A DNA stretch of 53,520 bases from Flavobacteriaceae bacterium UBA7684 (GCA_002482885.1 DLGW01000008.1:1-53520), one strand, 5' to 3'; positions 15,814-25,175 are shown, counted from the first letter of the stretch. Program-made: numbers and translations. Notes: generated from the letters alone by a model not told the origin.

Positions 15814-17187
15814 TTGAATTTAAAGCTTTACACTAAAGAATTCGGGTATAATTTACGATTGGCTTATCCTATTATATTAAGTATGATAGGTCATTCGTTA
15901 GTTGGTTTTGTAGATAATGTAATGGTTGGGCAAATTGGCCCTGTGGAATTGGCGGCAGTATCTTTAGGAAACAGTTTTATGTTTGTAGCCATGTCTATAG
16001 GTATTGGTTTTTCTACTGCAATTACACCTATGATTGCCGAAAATTATGGTAAAGACCGCATAGAAGAAAATAAAAATGTGTTCTACAGCGGTTTGTTTTT
16101 GTGTACGCTGTTGGGTGTCATATTGTTTGTGATTTTATACTTTTCTAAACCGTTAATTGCCTTAATGGGGCAGCCTCCAGAGGTGGTTGCTTTGGCAGGG
16201 CCTTATATGGATATTGTGGCGTTGTCATTGATTCCATTAATCATGTTTCAAGCCTATAAACAGTTTGCCGATGGAGAGTCGGAAACCAAGTATTCCATGT
16301 ACACCACGGTAGTTGCCAATATTGTGAATGTAGTATTTAATTATATTTTTATTTTTGGATTTTGGATTTTTCCTGCTTTGGGCGTGATAGGCGCCGCAAT
16401 TGGTACCATTGCTTCTAGAATAGTGATGCTTATCATGATTCATTATATGTTAAAACATCATGATAAGTTTAAAGTATATTTTGAACACTTTAGTTTTAAC
16501 TATGTAAAAGCTGTAGTTATCAAAAAGATTATGAGTATTGGTACACCTTCTTCTATGCAAATGTTGTTTGAGGTGGCTTTATTCACAGGAGCGATTTGGC
16601 TTTCGGGTAGTTTAGGAACTTTTGAACAAGCCGCAAATCAAATCGCGTTAAGTATTTCCGCCATGACTTATATGGTAGGTATGGGATTAAGTGTGGCCGC
16701 TATGATTAGGGTAGGCAATTGCAAAGGCATGGATGATTATAAAGAAATGAGAATTGTAGCCCGTTCTATATTTTTATTAGCAGCTATGTTTGCTACCTTT
16801 TTTGCTTTAGTATTCATTGTTTTTCATCAATTTTTACCTAAAATTTATTTTGATTTAGACAATACCGCCCAACTAGAGGCCAATTCAGAAGTCATTTTAA
16901 TTGCCTCGAAATTATTATTGATTGCGGCGGTTTTTCAACTTTCAGATAGTTTACAAATAGTCGTATTAGGCGCTTTGCGGGGTTTGCAAGATGTAAAAAT
17001 TCCTATGGTGTTAACGTTTGTGGCTTATTGGATGATTGGTTTTCCAACCTCGGTTTATTTAGGTTTGTTTACCGATTTAAAAGCCATAGGTATTTGGATT
17101 GGATTATTGACCGGACTAACATTCGCTTCCATATTTTTGTATCTTCGTTTTGATATCCTAACTAAAAAAAGGATGAAAAGACAATAA
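15814..17187 (+). CDS. MATE family efflux transporter (NorM-like)
   Basis: A 457-residue integral membrane protein with about 12 hydrophobic segments in two halves. The first half has S-M-I-G-H-S-L-V-G-F-V-D-N-V-M-V-G, the conserved MATE helix 1 pattern, and the second half repeats a similar helix near G-T-P-S-S-M-Q-M-L-F-E-V. It would export drugs or cationic metabolites against a sodium or proton gradient. The start is TTG at 15814; no ATG is available before the conserved first helix. It ends four bases before the RNase Z gene, starting a run of closely spaced plus-strand genes. Confidence 0.92.
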   Translation: MNLKLYTKEFGYNLRLAYPIILSMIGHSLVGFVDNVMVGQIGPVELAAVSLGNSFMFVAMSIGIGFSTAITPMIAENYGKDRIEENKNVFYSGLFLCTLLGVILFVILYFSKPLIALMGQPPEVVALAGPYMDIVALSLIPLIMFQAYKQFADGESETKYSMYTTVVANIVNVVFNYIFIFGFWIFPALGVIGAAIGTIASRIVMLIMIHYMLKHHDKFKVYFEHFSFNYVKAVVIKKIMSIGTPSSMQMLFEVALFTGAIWLSGSLGTFEQAANQIALSISAMTYMVGMGLSVAAMIRVGNCKGMDDYKEMRIVARSIFLLAAMFATFFALVFIVFHQFLPKIYFDLDNTAQLEANSEVILIASKLLLIAAVFQLSDSLQIVVLGALRGLQDVKIPMVLTFVAYWMIGFPTSVYLGLFTDLKAIGIWIGLLTGLTFASIFLYLRFDILTKKRMKRQ

Positions 17188-17191
17188 AAAA

Positions 17192-18097
17192 ATGAAACTT
17201 ACCATACTAGGTTGTTATGCAGCAACACCCCGAACCATCACCAATCCTACGGCACAAGTTTTAGAGATTAGGAATCGTATGTTTTTAATTGATTGTGGCG
17301 AAGGAACTCAGGTACAGCTTAGGAAAAATAAAATTAAGTTTTCTAAAATCAATCACATATTTATTTCGCATTTACATGGCGATCACTTGTACGGATTGGT
17401 AGGTTTAATTTCAACTTTCAGACTTTTTAACCGTCAGAATGATTTACATGTGTACGGCCCAAAAGGAATTAAAGAATTGATTACTATTCAGTTAAAACTT
17501 TCCGATTCTTGGACGCACTACAATTTGTATTTTCATGAACTGACTTCAAAAGAAAGTGAATTGATTTATGAAGACGAAAAAGTATTGGTTAAAACGATTC
17601 CATTAAATCACCGAATTTATACCAACGGTTTTTTGTTTCAAGAAAAAATAGGGGATAGAAAATTAAACTTAGAAGCGATTGAGAAATATCCGATAGATAC
17701 CTGTTATTATCAAAATATTAAAAATGGAAAAGATGTGGTTTTGGATGATGGAACGGAAATTCCTAACGAAGAATTGACTTTTGATCCGATTTTACCCAAA
17801 AATTATGCTTTTTGTTCTGATACCGTTTACGATGAAAGTATTATTCCCAACATAAAAAATGTAGATGTTTTGTACCACGAATCTACTTTTTTAGAGTCTG
17901 AATCTGACTTGGCTAAAAAAACATTACACAGTACTGCCCAACAAGCAGCCACGATTGCCGGTAAAGCAAATGTTAAACAATTGTTATTAGGACATTATTC
18001 TACCAGATATGAGCATATTGACTTGTTTAAAAAAGAGGCAAGCCTTATATTTGAAAACGTATTATTAGCCGACGACGGACTCAGTTTTGAATTTTAA
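17192..18097 (+). CDS. rnz: Ribonuclease Z (tRNA 3' endonuclease)
   Basis: A 301-residue metallo-beta-lactamase-fold protein, the usual length for bacterial RNase Z. The zinc motif H-L-H-G-D-H covers residues 60-65 (S-H-L-H-G-D-H-L-Y-G-L). Further zinc-binding positions appear in C-S-D-T-V-Y-D-E and L-L-G-H-Y-S-T-R, and H-S-T-A is also typical. It cuts pre-tRNA at the 3' end before CCA addition. It lies between the MATE gene and pdxH, with 4- and 10-base gaps. Confidence 0.95.
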   Translation: MKLTILGCYAATPRTITNPTAQVLEIRNRMFLIDCGEGTQVQLRKNKIKFSKINHIFISHLHGDHLYGLVGLISTFRLFNRQNDLHVYGPKGIKELITIQLKLSDSWTHYNLYFHELTSKESELIYEDEKVLVKTIPLNHRIYTNGFLFQEKIGDRKLNLEAIEKYPIDTCYYQNIKNGKDVVLDDGTEIPNEELTFDPILPKNYAFCSDTVYDESIIPNIKNVDVLYHESTFLESESDLAKKTLHSTAQQAATIAGKANVKQLLLGHYSTRYEHIDLFKKEASLIFENVLLADDGLSFEF

Positions 18098-18107
18098 CTA
18101 AAACCTT

Positions 18108-18752
18108 ATGAAAGATTTCAGCGATTACAGAAAGTCTTATGAAAAAAGTGAGTTGCTGGAAAATTCTATACCCGAAGACCCGATTAATTTATTCAACCGT
18201 TGGTTTCACGAAGTAGAAGATAATGGAGGCATCGAAGAAGTGAACGCCATGACCGTTTCTACTATTGGATTAGATGGTTATCCAAAATCCAGAGTGGTGT
18301 TGCTTAAAAAATTCACTTTCGAAGGATTTATATTTTATACCAATTACGAATCCGAAAAAGGAAAGGCCTTGTCTCAAAATCCTAATGTTTGTTTGTCCTT
18401 TTTTTGGCCTACGCTAGAACGTCAGGTAATTGTAAAAGGAAAAGCCGAAAAAGTGTCTGAAAATTTATCCGACGGTTATTTTGAATCCAGACCCACAGGT
18501 AGTAAATTAGGAGCGGTGGTTTCGCCACAAAGCCAAGTCATACCCTCTAGAACATATTTAGAAGAAGAGTTAAAAACGCTAGAAAATCAATATTCACAAA
18601 AAGAAATTAAAAGACCAGCCCATTGGGGTGGATATATTGTTAAACCCATTTCTGTTGAATTTTGGCAAGGAAGACCGAATCGTTTACACGATAGAATTCG
18701 TTATACTTTACAAGCCGATTTTGAATGGAAAATTGAGCGATTGGCTCCATAA
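18108..18752 (+). CDS. pdxH: Pyridoxamine 5'-phosphate oxidase
   Basis: A 214-residue FMN-binding split-barrel protein of normal PdxH length. Recognisable parts are the M-T-V-S-T-I-G-L-D-G-Y-P-K-S-R-V-V-L-L-K block, F-Y-T-N-Y-E-S-E-K-G (FMN and PLP contacts), and the C-terminal V-E-F-W-Q-G-R-P-N-R-L-H-D-R signature. It oxidises pyridoxine or pyridoxamine 5'-phosphate to PLP using oxygen. It shares a plus-strand run with rnz and the SixA-like gene. Confidence 0.96.
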   Translation: MKDFSDYRKSYEKSELLENSIPEDPINLFNRWFHEVEDNGGIEEVNAMTVSTIGLDGYPKSRVVLLKKFTFEGFIFYTNYESEKGKALSQNPNVCLSFFWPTLERQVIVKGKAEKVSENLSDGYFESRPTGSKLGAVVSPQSQVIPSRTYLEEELKTLENQYSQKEIKRPAHWGGYIVKPISVEFWQGRPNRLHDRIRYTLQADFEWKIERLAP

Positions 18753-18763
18753 AAACAAAACTT

Positions 18764-19249
18764 ATGAAAAAGATATGGATCATAAGACACGCTAAGTCTT
18801 TAAAAACTGCCTTTGTAAGTGATATAGAAAGACCTTTGATTGAAAGAGGAGTTTCAGATGCCAATTTGGTGTCTAATCACATCAAAAATAATTTGGATGC
18901 TCATTTTACTATTATTAGTAGCTCGGCAAAAAGAGCTTCGGATACCGCAGTTATTTTTGCCAATAATTTAGGATACACTCCCGAAGACATCATTTACATG
19001 GATGAATTGTACACGTTCGACGATAGAAAACTAGAACAAGTCATCCGTAATTTAGACGATACCCTAAATCATGTTTTGGTCATAGGTCACAATCCTGCCT
19101 TAACTGATTTTGTAAATAATATTTCTAATGGTTTTTTTGATAATATTCCCACTTCGGGCATGGTAGAAATTGTTTTTGAACAAACCGAGTGGTTAAAAAT
19201 CGCATCAGGTAAGGTTAATTATAACATCTTTCCTAAAAAAATAAAATAA
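18764..19249 (+). CDS. SixA-like phosphohistidine phosphatase (histidine phosphatase superfamily)
   Basis: A 161-residue protein starting K-K-I-W-I-I-R-H-A-K-S. The R-H-A-K motif, with H9 the expected catalytic histidine, and the later V-I-G-H-N-P-A-L-T-D-F with the second active-site histidine define the short SixA branch. SixA removes phosphate from histidine-containing phosphotransfer domains or PTS proteins in E. coli. Here it lies 24 bases ahead of polyphosphate kinase, an enzyme that itself works through a phosphohistidine. A link between the two is suggested by position only. Confidence 0.88.
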   Translation: MKKIWIIRHAKSLKTAFVSDIERPLIERGVSDANLVSNHIKNNLDAHFTIISSSAKRASDTAVIFANNLGYTPEDIIYMDELYTFDDRKLEQVIRNLDDTLNHVLVIGHNPALTDFVNNISNGFFDNIPTSGMVEIVFEQTEWLKIASGKVNYNIFPKKIK

Positions 19250-19273
19250 GACGAACGCCGAAAAATATGATTT

Positions 19274-21343
19274 ATGAAGTCTGAAAAAGCAGTAAATAAT
19301 TATCGTTATATCAATAGAGAAAAAAGTTGGTTGGCATTTAATGCTAGAGTACTTCAAGAAGCCGCCGATAAAACTGTTCCGTTGTTGGATAGAATGCGTT
19401 TTTTGGGTATTTTCTCGAATAACTTAGATGAATTTTTTAGTGTTCGTTATGCCATTGTACGAAGAATGGGGCGTTCCGCAACTGAAACTTTTACTCCTGA
19501 TGGCATGTCGGTAAAACCTTTGTTAAAAGAAATTACCCGAACCGTAATTAAACAACAGGCTCAAAGTTTAAAAATTCTATCTATCATTGAAAAAGAGCTA
19601 GAAAAAAAGAACATCTTTATTATTAATGAAACAGAAATTCCAAGTGAACACGAATGTTTTATTAAAGATTTTTTTATTCAAAAAGTAAGTCCTGCTTTAG
19701 TAACCATCATTTTAAATGATTTAGCTCAATTTCCAGTATTAAGAGATAATATGGGATATTTAGCGGTTAGGATTCAAATGAAAGGTTCCGAGAAAATAAC
19801 CTACGCCATTATTGAAATTCCTAATTCTATAAATCGTTTTGTAGTTTTTCCAAAGCAAGATGACAAGCAATATGTGATTTTGCTAGATGATGTGATTCGA
19901 TACAATCTGGAAAATATCTTTAATATTTTTGATTACGAAAGTATTTCGGCTCACATGATTAAAATCTCCCGTGATGCCGAATTGGATTTTGAAACCGATT
20001 TGCATCGAAGTTTCTTAGATCAAATCTCACACAGTGTTCAAGATCGTAGAATAGGAGAAGTTGTGCGTTTTGTGTACGATAAAACCATAGGAAGTGACAC
20101 CTTGCAATTCTTTTTAACCAAAATGGGGGTTGATTCTGCCGACAGTATTATTCCCGGAGGTAGGTATCATAAAAGACGCGATTACATGAGTTTCCCTAAC
20201 TTAGGCAGAACAGATTTAATGTATCATCATAGGCCACCAGTATTAATCAAGGGGTTAGGTTTGGATGGTAGTATTTTAGATAAAATAAGCGCCCGAGATT
20301 ATTTATTACATACACCTTATCAAACGTTTTCATACATTATTAAATTCTTAAGAGAAGCGGCCTTAGATCCTAATGTAACCACCATTAAAATCACATTATA
20401 CCGATTAGCAAAGGAATCTCAGATTGTAAGTTCTTTAATCAATGCTGCCAAAAATGGTAAAAAAGTAGTGGTTCAAATAGAATTACAAGCCCGATTCGAT
20501 GAAGCCAATAATATTAAACATGCCGAGTTGATGCAACAAGAAGGTATTAAACTAATATTTGGAGTGAAAGGACTTAAAGTACACAGTAAGATTTGTTTAG
20601 TGGAAAGAAACGAAGGGAAATCTAATAAAAAATACGGATTTATATCTTCTGGAAACTTTAACGAATCAACGGGTAAAATATACACCGACGTTACTTTGTT
20701 TACTAGTCATCAAAAGATTTTAAAAGACGTTGATAAAGTATTTGATTTTTTAGATGTAAACTATAAAGTAAGTAAATACAAACATTTAATTGTTTCTCCG
20801 CAGAATACCCGAAACAAGTTTGTCAAATTGATAGAGCGAGAAATTAAAAATGCTAATCTAGAAAGACCAGCCTACATTAAGCTTAAAATGAATAGTTTGA
20901 CCGACTATCGTATGATCGATAAATTATACGAAGCCAATAATGCAGGTGTTAAAATTGAATTAATTGTACGTGGCGTTTGTTGTTTGGTGCCTGGAGTTCC
21001 TGGTATGAGTGAAAATATACAAGCCATAAGTATTGTAGATAATTTTTTAGAACATTCCAGAACCTATATTTTTTGCAATAACGACAATCCAGAAGTGTAT
21101 ATTTCCTCGGCAGATTTTATGACCCGAAATTTAGATGCTAGAGTAGAGGTGACTTGCCCGATTTACGATAAAAAAGTAAAACAAGAATTGATAGATTCTT
21201 TTGAAATCGGATGGAAAGGAAACGTAAAAGCTAGAATTCATTCCGATAAATTCGATAATTTATACCGAAACAAAAGTAAGTTAGATGTGTTCAGGGCACA
21301 ATTTGAAACTTACAATTATTTTAAAAACAAACTAGAAGAATAA
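19274..21343 (+). CDS. ppk1: Polyphosphate kinase 1
   Basis: A 689-residue protein, the expected length for Ppk1, with N, head and two C-terminal phospholipase-D-like domains. Y-I-N-R-E-K-S-W-L-A-F-N at the N-terminus and F-L-G-I-F-S-N-N-L-D-E-F-F are characteristic. The catalytic histidine lies in L-K-V-H-S-K-I-C-L-V near residue 437 and would become phosphorylated during polyphosphate synthesis from ATP. It is followed after 10 bases by an exopolyphosphatase-type gene, so synthesis and breakdown of polyphosphate are encoded together. Confidence 0.96.
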   Translation: MKSEKAVNNYRYINREKSWLAFNARVLQEAADKTVPLLDRMRFLGIFSNNLDEFFSVRYAIVRRMGRSATETFTPDGMSVKPLLKEITRTVIKQQAQSLKILSIIEKELEKKNIFIINETEIPSEHECFIKDFFIQKVSPALVTIILNDLAQFPVLRDNMGYLAVRIQMKGSEKITYAIIEIPNSINRFVVFPKQDDKQYVILLDDVIRYNLENIFNIFDYESISAHMIKISRDAELDFETDLHRSFLDQISHSVQDRRIGEVVRFVYDKTIGSDTLQFFLTKMGVDSADSIIPGGRYHKRRDYMSFPNLGRTDLMYHHRPPVLIKGLGLDGSILDKISARDYLLHTPYQTFSYIIKFLREAALDPNVTTIKITLYRLAKESQIVSSLINAAKNGKKVVVQIELQARFDEANNIKHAELMQQEGIKLIFGVKGLKVHSKICLVERNEGKSNKKYGFISSGNFNESTGKIYTDVTLFTSHQKILKDVDKVFDFLDVNYKVSKYKHLIVSPQNTRNKFVKLIEREIKNANLERPAYIKLKMNSLTDYRMIDKLYEANNAGVKIELIVRGVCCLVPGVPGMSENIQAISIVDNFLEHSRTYIFCNNDNPEVYISSADFMTRNLDARVEVTCPIYDKKVKQELIDSFEIGWKGNVKARIHSDKFDNLYRNKSKLDVFRAQFETYNYFKNKLEE

Positions 21344-21353
21344 AAATCAGTAA

Positions 21354-22244
21354 ATGATTAACATAAAAAAATATGCTGCTGTAGACGTAGGTTCCAATGC
21401 CATTCGTTTATTGGTAATGAATATAGTAGAGCAAGAAGGTAAGGAAACTCTTTTTACAAAATCTTCGTTGGTTCGTGTGCCCATACGTTTGGGTCAAGAT
21501 GTGTTTACGGTGGGCGAAATTTCCGAAGAAAATATCGAGCGAATGATTGATGCTATGAAAGCTTACAAGCTTTTAATGAAGATTCATAAAGTAGAAAAGT
21601 ACCAAATTTTCGCCACCTCTGCCATGCGCGAAGCTTATAATGCTGCTGATGTGGTGGAAACCATTGAACAAGAAACAGGATTAAAAATCAATGTAATTGG
21701 AGGTAAAAAAGAGGCGGCTATTATCGCTTCAACCGATTTAAAAGAATACATAGAAACCGATAAAACCTATTTGTTTGTAGATGTAGGCGGTGGAAGTACA
21801 GAATTTACTCTTTTTAATAAAGGAGAAATTGTAGGTCAAAAATCTTTTAAAATCGGAACCGTACGTTTGTTAAATAACTTGGTGAATGATTTGGTTTGGA
21901 CAGAGGTTGAAAAGTGGGTTTCTACTCAAACAGAAGGATTAAAAGATGTAGCATTAATTGGATCAGGAGGAAACATCAATAAGTTGTTTAAAATGTCAGG
22001 GCAATCCATGGGAACACCATTAACCTTTGATTATATTAAAGAACAATACGAAACTTTAGGAGAATTAAGTTTTGATGACAAAGTATCTTTGTTACAATTA
22101 AATTCCGATAGAGCCGATGTAATTGTTCATGCAACAAGGATTTATTATTCCGCCATGCAATGGGCAAAAGCCAAACATATTTATGTGCCTAAAATCGGAT
22201 TAGCCGATGGAATTGTAAAGGCAATGTATTATGGAAAGATATAG
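21354..22244 (+). CDS. Ppx/GppA family phosphatase (short exopolyphosphatase)
   Basis: A 296-residue protein with the ASKHA fold. V-D-V-G-S-N-A-I-R-L near the N-terminus and D-V-G-G-G-S-T-E-F-T around residues 142-151 are phosphate-binding loops, and G-S-G-G-N-I-N-K is a third. It contains only the two N-terminal ASKHA domains and lacks the extra C-terminal domains of E. coli Ppx. It would hydrolyse polyphosphate or pppGpp. Position right after ppk1 favours polyphosphate. Confidence 0.9.
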   Translation: MINIKKYAAVDVGSNAIRLLVMNIVEQEGKETLFTKSSLVRVPIRLGQDVFTVGEISEENIERMIDAMKAYKLLMKIHKVEKYQIFATSAMREAYNAADVVETIEQETGLKINVIGGKKEAAIIASTDLKEYIETDKTYLFVDVGGGSTEFTLFNKGEIVGQKSFKIGTVRLLNNLVNDLVWTEVEKWVSTQTEGLKDVALIGSGGNINKLFKMSGQSMGTPLTFDYIKEQYETLGELSFDDKVSLLQLNSDRADVIVHATRIYYSAMQWAKAKHIYVPKIGLADGIVKAMYYGKI

Positions 22245-22275
22245 TCGGCCTTTTTTGTAAAAAAATAAATTCAAA

Positions 22276-22309
22276 TTGCTGATTGCTCATGGCTCTCGGC
22301 TGATAGCTA
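22276..22309 (+). repeat. Remnant of degenerate short repeats
   Basis: The spacer before the HMG-CoA reductase gene carries ATTGCTGATTGCTCATGG and CTCTCGGCTGATAGC, made of 7-8-base units like those embedded in the methyltransferase gene at 7091-7236. It is short and degenerate, so the call rests on resemblance. Confidence 0.45.
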
Positions 22310-22318
22310 AAGAATAGA

Positions 22319-23638
22319 ATGAAAACAGTAGAGGGTTTTTCTAAACTAACTAAACAACAAAAAATAGATTGGATCGCACAAGCTTATTTTTCAGATAAAA
22401 GTGCCGAAATCATTGATTTAATTCAAAAATATTGGAATTCAGACGCACAACTGCAAAAACTTCATGATGAGTTTATAGAAAACACCATTTCCAATTTTTA
22501 TTTACCCTTAGGAGTTGCTCCTAATTTTGTGATTAACGGCAAAACTGTAACGATTCCTATGGTTATCGAGGAAAGTTCCGTGGTGGCTGCCGCTTCAAAA
22601 GCTGCTAAATATTGGTCTACCCGCGGAGGATTTCAAGCCCAAGTGCTGTCGATGGAAAAAATCGGACAAGTGCATTTTATTTACCAAGGCGAAACTCAAA
22701 AACTACAACAATTTTTCAATCATATTAAACCCAATTTTTGGTCGGTAACCGAAGATTTAACTCACAATATGCGTGCTCGTGGAGGCGGTATTTTAGACGT
22801 TGAACTTAAAGATAAATCCGCGGAATTATTAGGATATTTTCAATTGCATGTTACGTTTAATACCCAAGATTCCATGGGAGCGAATTTTATCAATTCGTGT
22901 TTGGAAAGAATGGCGCAATATTTAAAAGAAGAAGCGCATGTTTATTCCGAATTTAATGCGCAAGAAAAAGATATTCAGGTAATTATGAGTATACTGTCCA
23001 ATTATGTACCCAATTGTTTGGTGCGCGCTTCGGTATCTTGTCCTGTAAAAGAATTAAATGGGGTAGAAGGAATGACTCCTGAACAATACGCTCAAAAGTT
23101 CATCACTGCAGTAAAAATAGCCGAAATCGAACCACACCGAGCGGTAACGCATAACAAAGGCATTATGAATGGGGTGGATGCCGTAGTGTTGGCAACCGGT
23201 AATGATTTTAGAGCGGTAGAAGCAGGCGTACATGCGTATGCTTCAAAAAATGGGAAATATACCAGCTTGTCGCATGCCCAAATAGAAGATGATGTTTTTA
23301 CCTTTTGGATAGAAGTTCCCTTGGCTTTAGGAACCGTAGGTGGGTTAACCTCTTTACATCCGTTGGTGAAGTTTTCGTTAGGCTTGTTAGAAAATCCTTG
23401 TGCGGAACAACTCATGGAAATCATAGCTGTAGCAGGATTAGCTCAAAACTTTGCAGCCTTAAATTCCCTAACGACTACAGGAATCCAAAAAGGACACATG
23501 AAAATGCATTTAATGAATATGTTAAATCAGCTTGCGGCTACTGAATCAGAAAAGCAAAAAGCAGTGGAATATTTTAAAGTGCAAACGATTACCCATCATG
23601 CGGTAGAAGAATTTATTAATTTGCTTAGAAATCCTTAA
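22319..23638 (+). CDS. mvaA: Hydroxymethylglutaryl-CoA reductase, class II (degradative-type)
   Basis: A 439-residue protein similar in length to the Pseudomonas mevalonii class II enzyme. It has the E-E-S-S-V-V-A-A-A-S-K-A-A motif (catalytic glutamate), D-S-M-G-A-N-F-I-N, the H-N-K-G-I-M-N-G-V-D-A-V region with the expected lysine and aspartate, and a C-terminal K-G-H-M-K-M-H carrying the catalytic histidine. It interconverts HMG-CoA and mevalonate. A GHMP kinase follows after nine bases. Isoprenoid synthesis through mevalonate is therefore the likely role, despite the degradative family name. Confidence 0.95.
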   Translation: MKTVEGFSKLTKQQKIDWIAQAYFSDKSAEIIDLIQKYWNSDAQLQKLHDEFIENTISNFYLPLGVAPNFVINGKTVTIPMVIEESSVVAAASKAAKYWSTRGGFQAQVLSMEKIGQVHFIYQGETQKLQQFFNHIKPNFWSVTEDLTHNMRARGGGILDVELKDKSAELLGYFQLHVTFNTQDSMGANFINSCLERMAQYLKEEAHVYSEFNAQEKDIQVIMSILSNYVPNCLVRASVSCPVKELNGVEGMTPEQYAQKFITAVKIAEIEPHRAVTHNKGIMNGVDAVVLATGNDFRAVEAGVHAYASKNGKYTSLSHAQIEDDVFTFWIEVPLALGTVGGLTSLHPLVKFSLGLLENPCAEQLMEIIAVAGLAQNFAALNSLTTTGIQKGHMKMHLMNMLNQLAATESEKQKAVEYFKVQTITHHAVEEFINLLRNP

Positions 23639-23647
23639 AACCAAAGT

Positions 23648-24559
23648 ATGACAAAAGAGTTTTACAGTAACGGAAAGTTGTTACTTACCTCGGAATATTT
23701 AGTTTTAGATGGTGCTCAAGCCTTAGCGTTACCCACTCAATTTGGGCAAAAATTAATTGTTTTAGATGGCGAAGAAGGTGTAGTGCATTGGAAAAGTTTA
23801 GATGCCGATGGAACCATTTGGTATGAAAATGAAATCCAAATCGCTACCATATTAGATAAAAATCCTTTGTATCAACAAGACGATGTAACCGAAATGTTGA
23901 TTCGGATTTTAAACGAAGCACATGCACAAAACTCCCAAATATTTAAAAAAAATAAAGGATATCAAATAGAAACACAGCTCACTTTTCCTAAAAACTGGGG
24001 ATTAGGAACTTCATCTACTTTGATAAATAATATAGCTCAATGGTTTGATATTAATGCTTTTGACTTGTTGAAAATTACTTTCGGGGGTAGTGGTTACGAT
24101 ATCGCTTGCGCACAAACCAATGAGCCGTTAGTGTATCAGCTTATTAACGAAGTGCCTGAGTTTAAAATCGTGGATTTTAACCCTGTTTTTGCAGCGCATT
24201 TGTATTTTGTGTATCTCAATAAAAAAAGAAACAGCAGAGAAGCTATACGGTCGTATCGTGAACAAAACATTCAGCCGGCAGATATTAATGAAATCAATCG
24301 AATTACCCAACAAGTAATTCATGCCGAATCTTTACAGGAATTTCAAAATTTAATGAATCAACACGAAGATTATTTGTCAAAAATACTAAGTGTGCCCACC
24401 GTTAAAACCGAATTGTTTTCCGACTTTTCGGGTAGTGTAAAAAGTTTAGGTGCGTGGGGCGGGGATTTTGTTTTAGTGTCGCATTCAGAAAATCCAACGG
24501 ATTATTTTAAAAATAAAGGATACGAAGTAGTTATTCCATATCATAAAATGGTTTTATAG
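23648..24559 (+). CDS. GYDIA-type GHMP kinase (mevalonate kinase-like)
   Basis: A 303-residue GHMP-superfamily kinase. The N-terminal strand N-G-K-L-L-L-T-S-E-Y-L-V-L-D-G and the ATP loop W-G-L-G-T-S-S-T (normally P-x-x-x-G-L-G-S-S-A) are present, with a Bacteroidota-specific G-G-S-G-Y-D-I-A-C-A block near residues 139-148. The C-terminal G-A-W-G-G-D-F replaces the usual G-x-G-x-G motif 3. Its position directly behind HMG-CoA reductase argues for mevalonate or phosphomevalonate kinase activity, but which step it catalyses is not readable from the sequence. Confidence 0.88.
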   Translation: MTKEFYSNGKLLLTSEYLVLDGAQALALPTQFGQKLIVLDGEEGVVHWKSLDADGTIWYENEIQIATILDKNPLYQQDDVTEMLIRILNEAHAQNSQIFKKNKGYQIETQLTFPKNWGLGTSSTLINNIAQWFDINAFDLLKITFGGSGYDIACAQTNEPLVYQLINEVPEFKIVDFNPVFAAHLYFVYLNKKRNSREAIRSYREQNIQPADINEINRITQQVIHAESLQEFQNLMNQHEDYLSKILSVPTVKTELFSDFSGSVKSLGAWGGDFVLVSHSENPTDYFKNKGYEVVIPYHKMVL

Positions 24560-24616
24560 CTTAAAAACTAGTCAATTAGCGGATGATTTTTTTTCTGAAT
24601 ACTTAAAATTAGTTTT

Positions 24617-24624
24617 TATATTTG
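24617..24624 (+). promoter_or_regulatory. -7 box for the lipocalin-like lipoprotein gene
   Basis: TATATTTG matches TAnnTTTG and lies 59 bases ahead of the ATG at 24684. The -33 element is not clear. Confidence 0.5.
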
Positions 24625-24683
24625 TTCGTTCCCTAAATCAAAAAAGGAAATACACCAATCGTTAACCCCTAACTTATATTAAA

Positions 24684-25124
24684 ATGAAAAAAGCTACTAA
24701 TTTATTAATCGCATTTTGTGCGGTATTGTTCATGGGCTGTTCGTCTGATGATGATAACGCACTAGCAGGAGTAGATCCCATTTTGGGCAAATGGTCTTTA
24801 ATGACCCAATACGAAAACGAAGTTCCTAAAGAATTAGGTGACTGTCAAAAAGATAATTTCTTTGAATTTAAAGAAGAAGGAACACTTACTTTAAAAGCCA
24901 ATGTTTTAGCTTCTGACGTTTGTACAGTAGCTAGTAAATCAGGTAACTGGAAAAGAGAATTCACTGGAAAATATATTTTAAGCGGTACTGATTTTCCACA
25001 AGTAGATGGCAAAGATCCAGTGGTTTATGTAAAGTTTGCTTATGACAACACTCAAATGATTATTGAAGAAACTGTTGGGGGTGTTAAATACAAAAGAATT
25101 TACAAAAAAATTATAACGGTTTAA
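24684..25124 (+). CDS. Lipocalin-like lipoprotein
   Basis: A 146-residue protein with a lipoprotein signal (V-L-F-M-G-C-S-S-D-D-D, lipidated cysteine at residue 19). The acidic residues after the cysteine resemble the surface-export signal described for Bacteroidota lipoproteins. The mature part begins I-L-G-K-W-S-L and includes F-F-E-F-K-E-E-G-T-L-T-L and W-K-R-E-F-T-G-K-Y, the pattern of the short lipocalin-like families common in this phylum. Two cysteines (D-C-Q-K-D and V-C-T-V) may form a disulfide. The ligand is unknown. It is a single-gene unit with its own promoter and a terminator just after it. Confidence 0.8.
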   Translation: MKKATNLLIAFCAVLFMGCSSDDDNALAGVDPILGKWSLMTQYENEVPKELGDCQKDNFFEFKEEGTLTLKANVLASDVCTVASKSGNWKREFTGKYILSGTDFPQVDGKDPVVYVKFAYDNTQMIIEETVGGVKYKRIYKKIITV

Positions 25125-25140
25125 TGTTATAAGAATCTAC

Positions 25141-25175
25141 AAAAAAGCCGTCTAAATTTTTAGACGGCTTTTTTT
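25141..25175. terminator. Bidirectional terminator between the lipoprotein gene and rsmE
   Basis: A 10-bp stem, GCCGTCTAAA (25147-25156) with TTTAGACGGC (25159-25168), is flanked by A-rich and T-rich runs, so it can stop transcription from both converging genes. It overlaps the last codons of rsmE. Confidence 0.9.
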
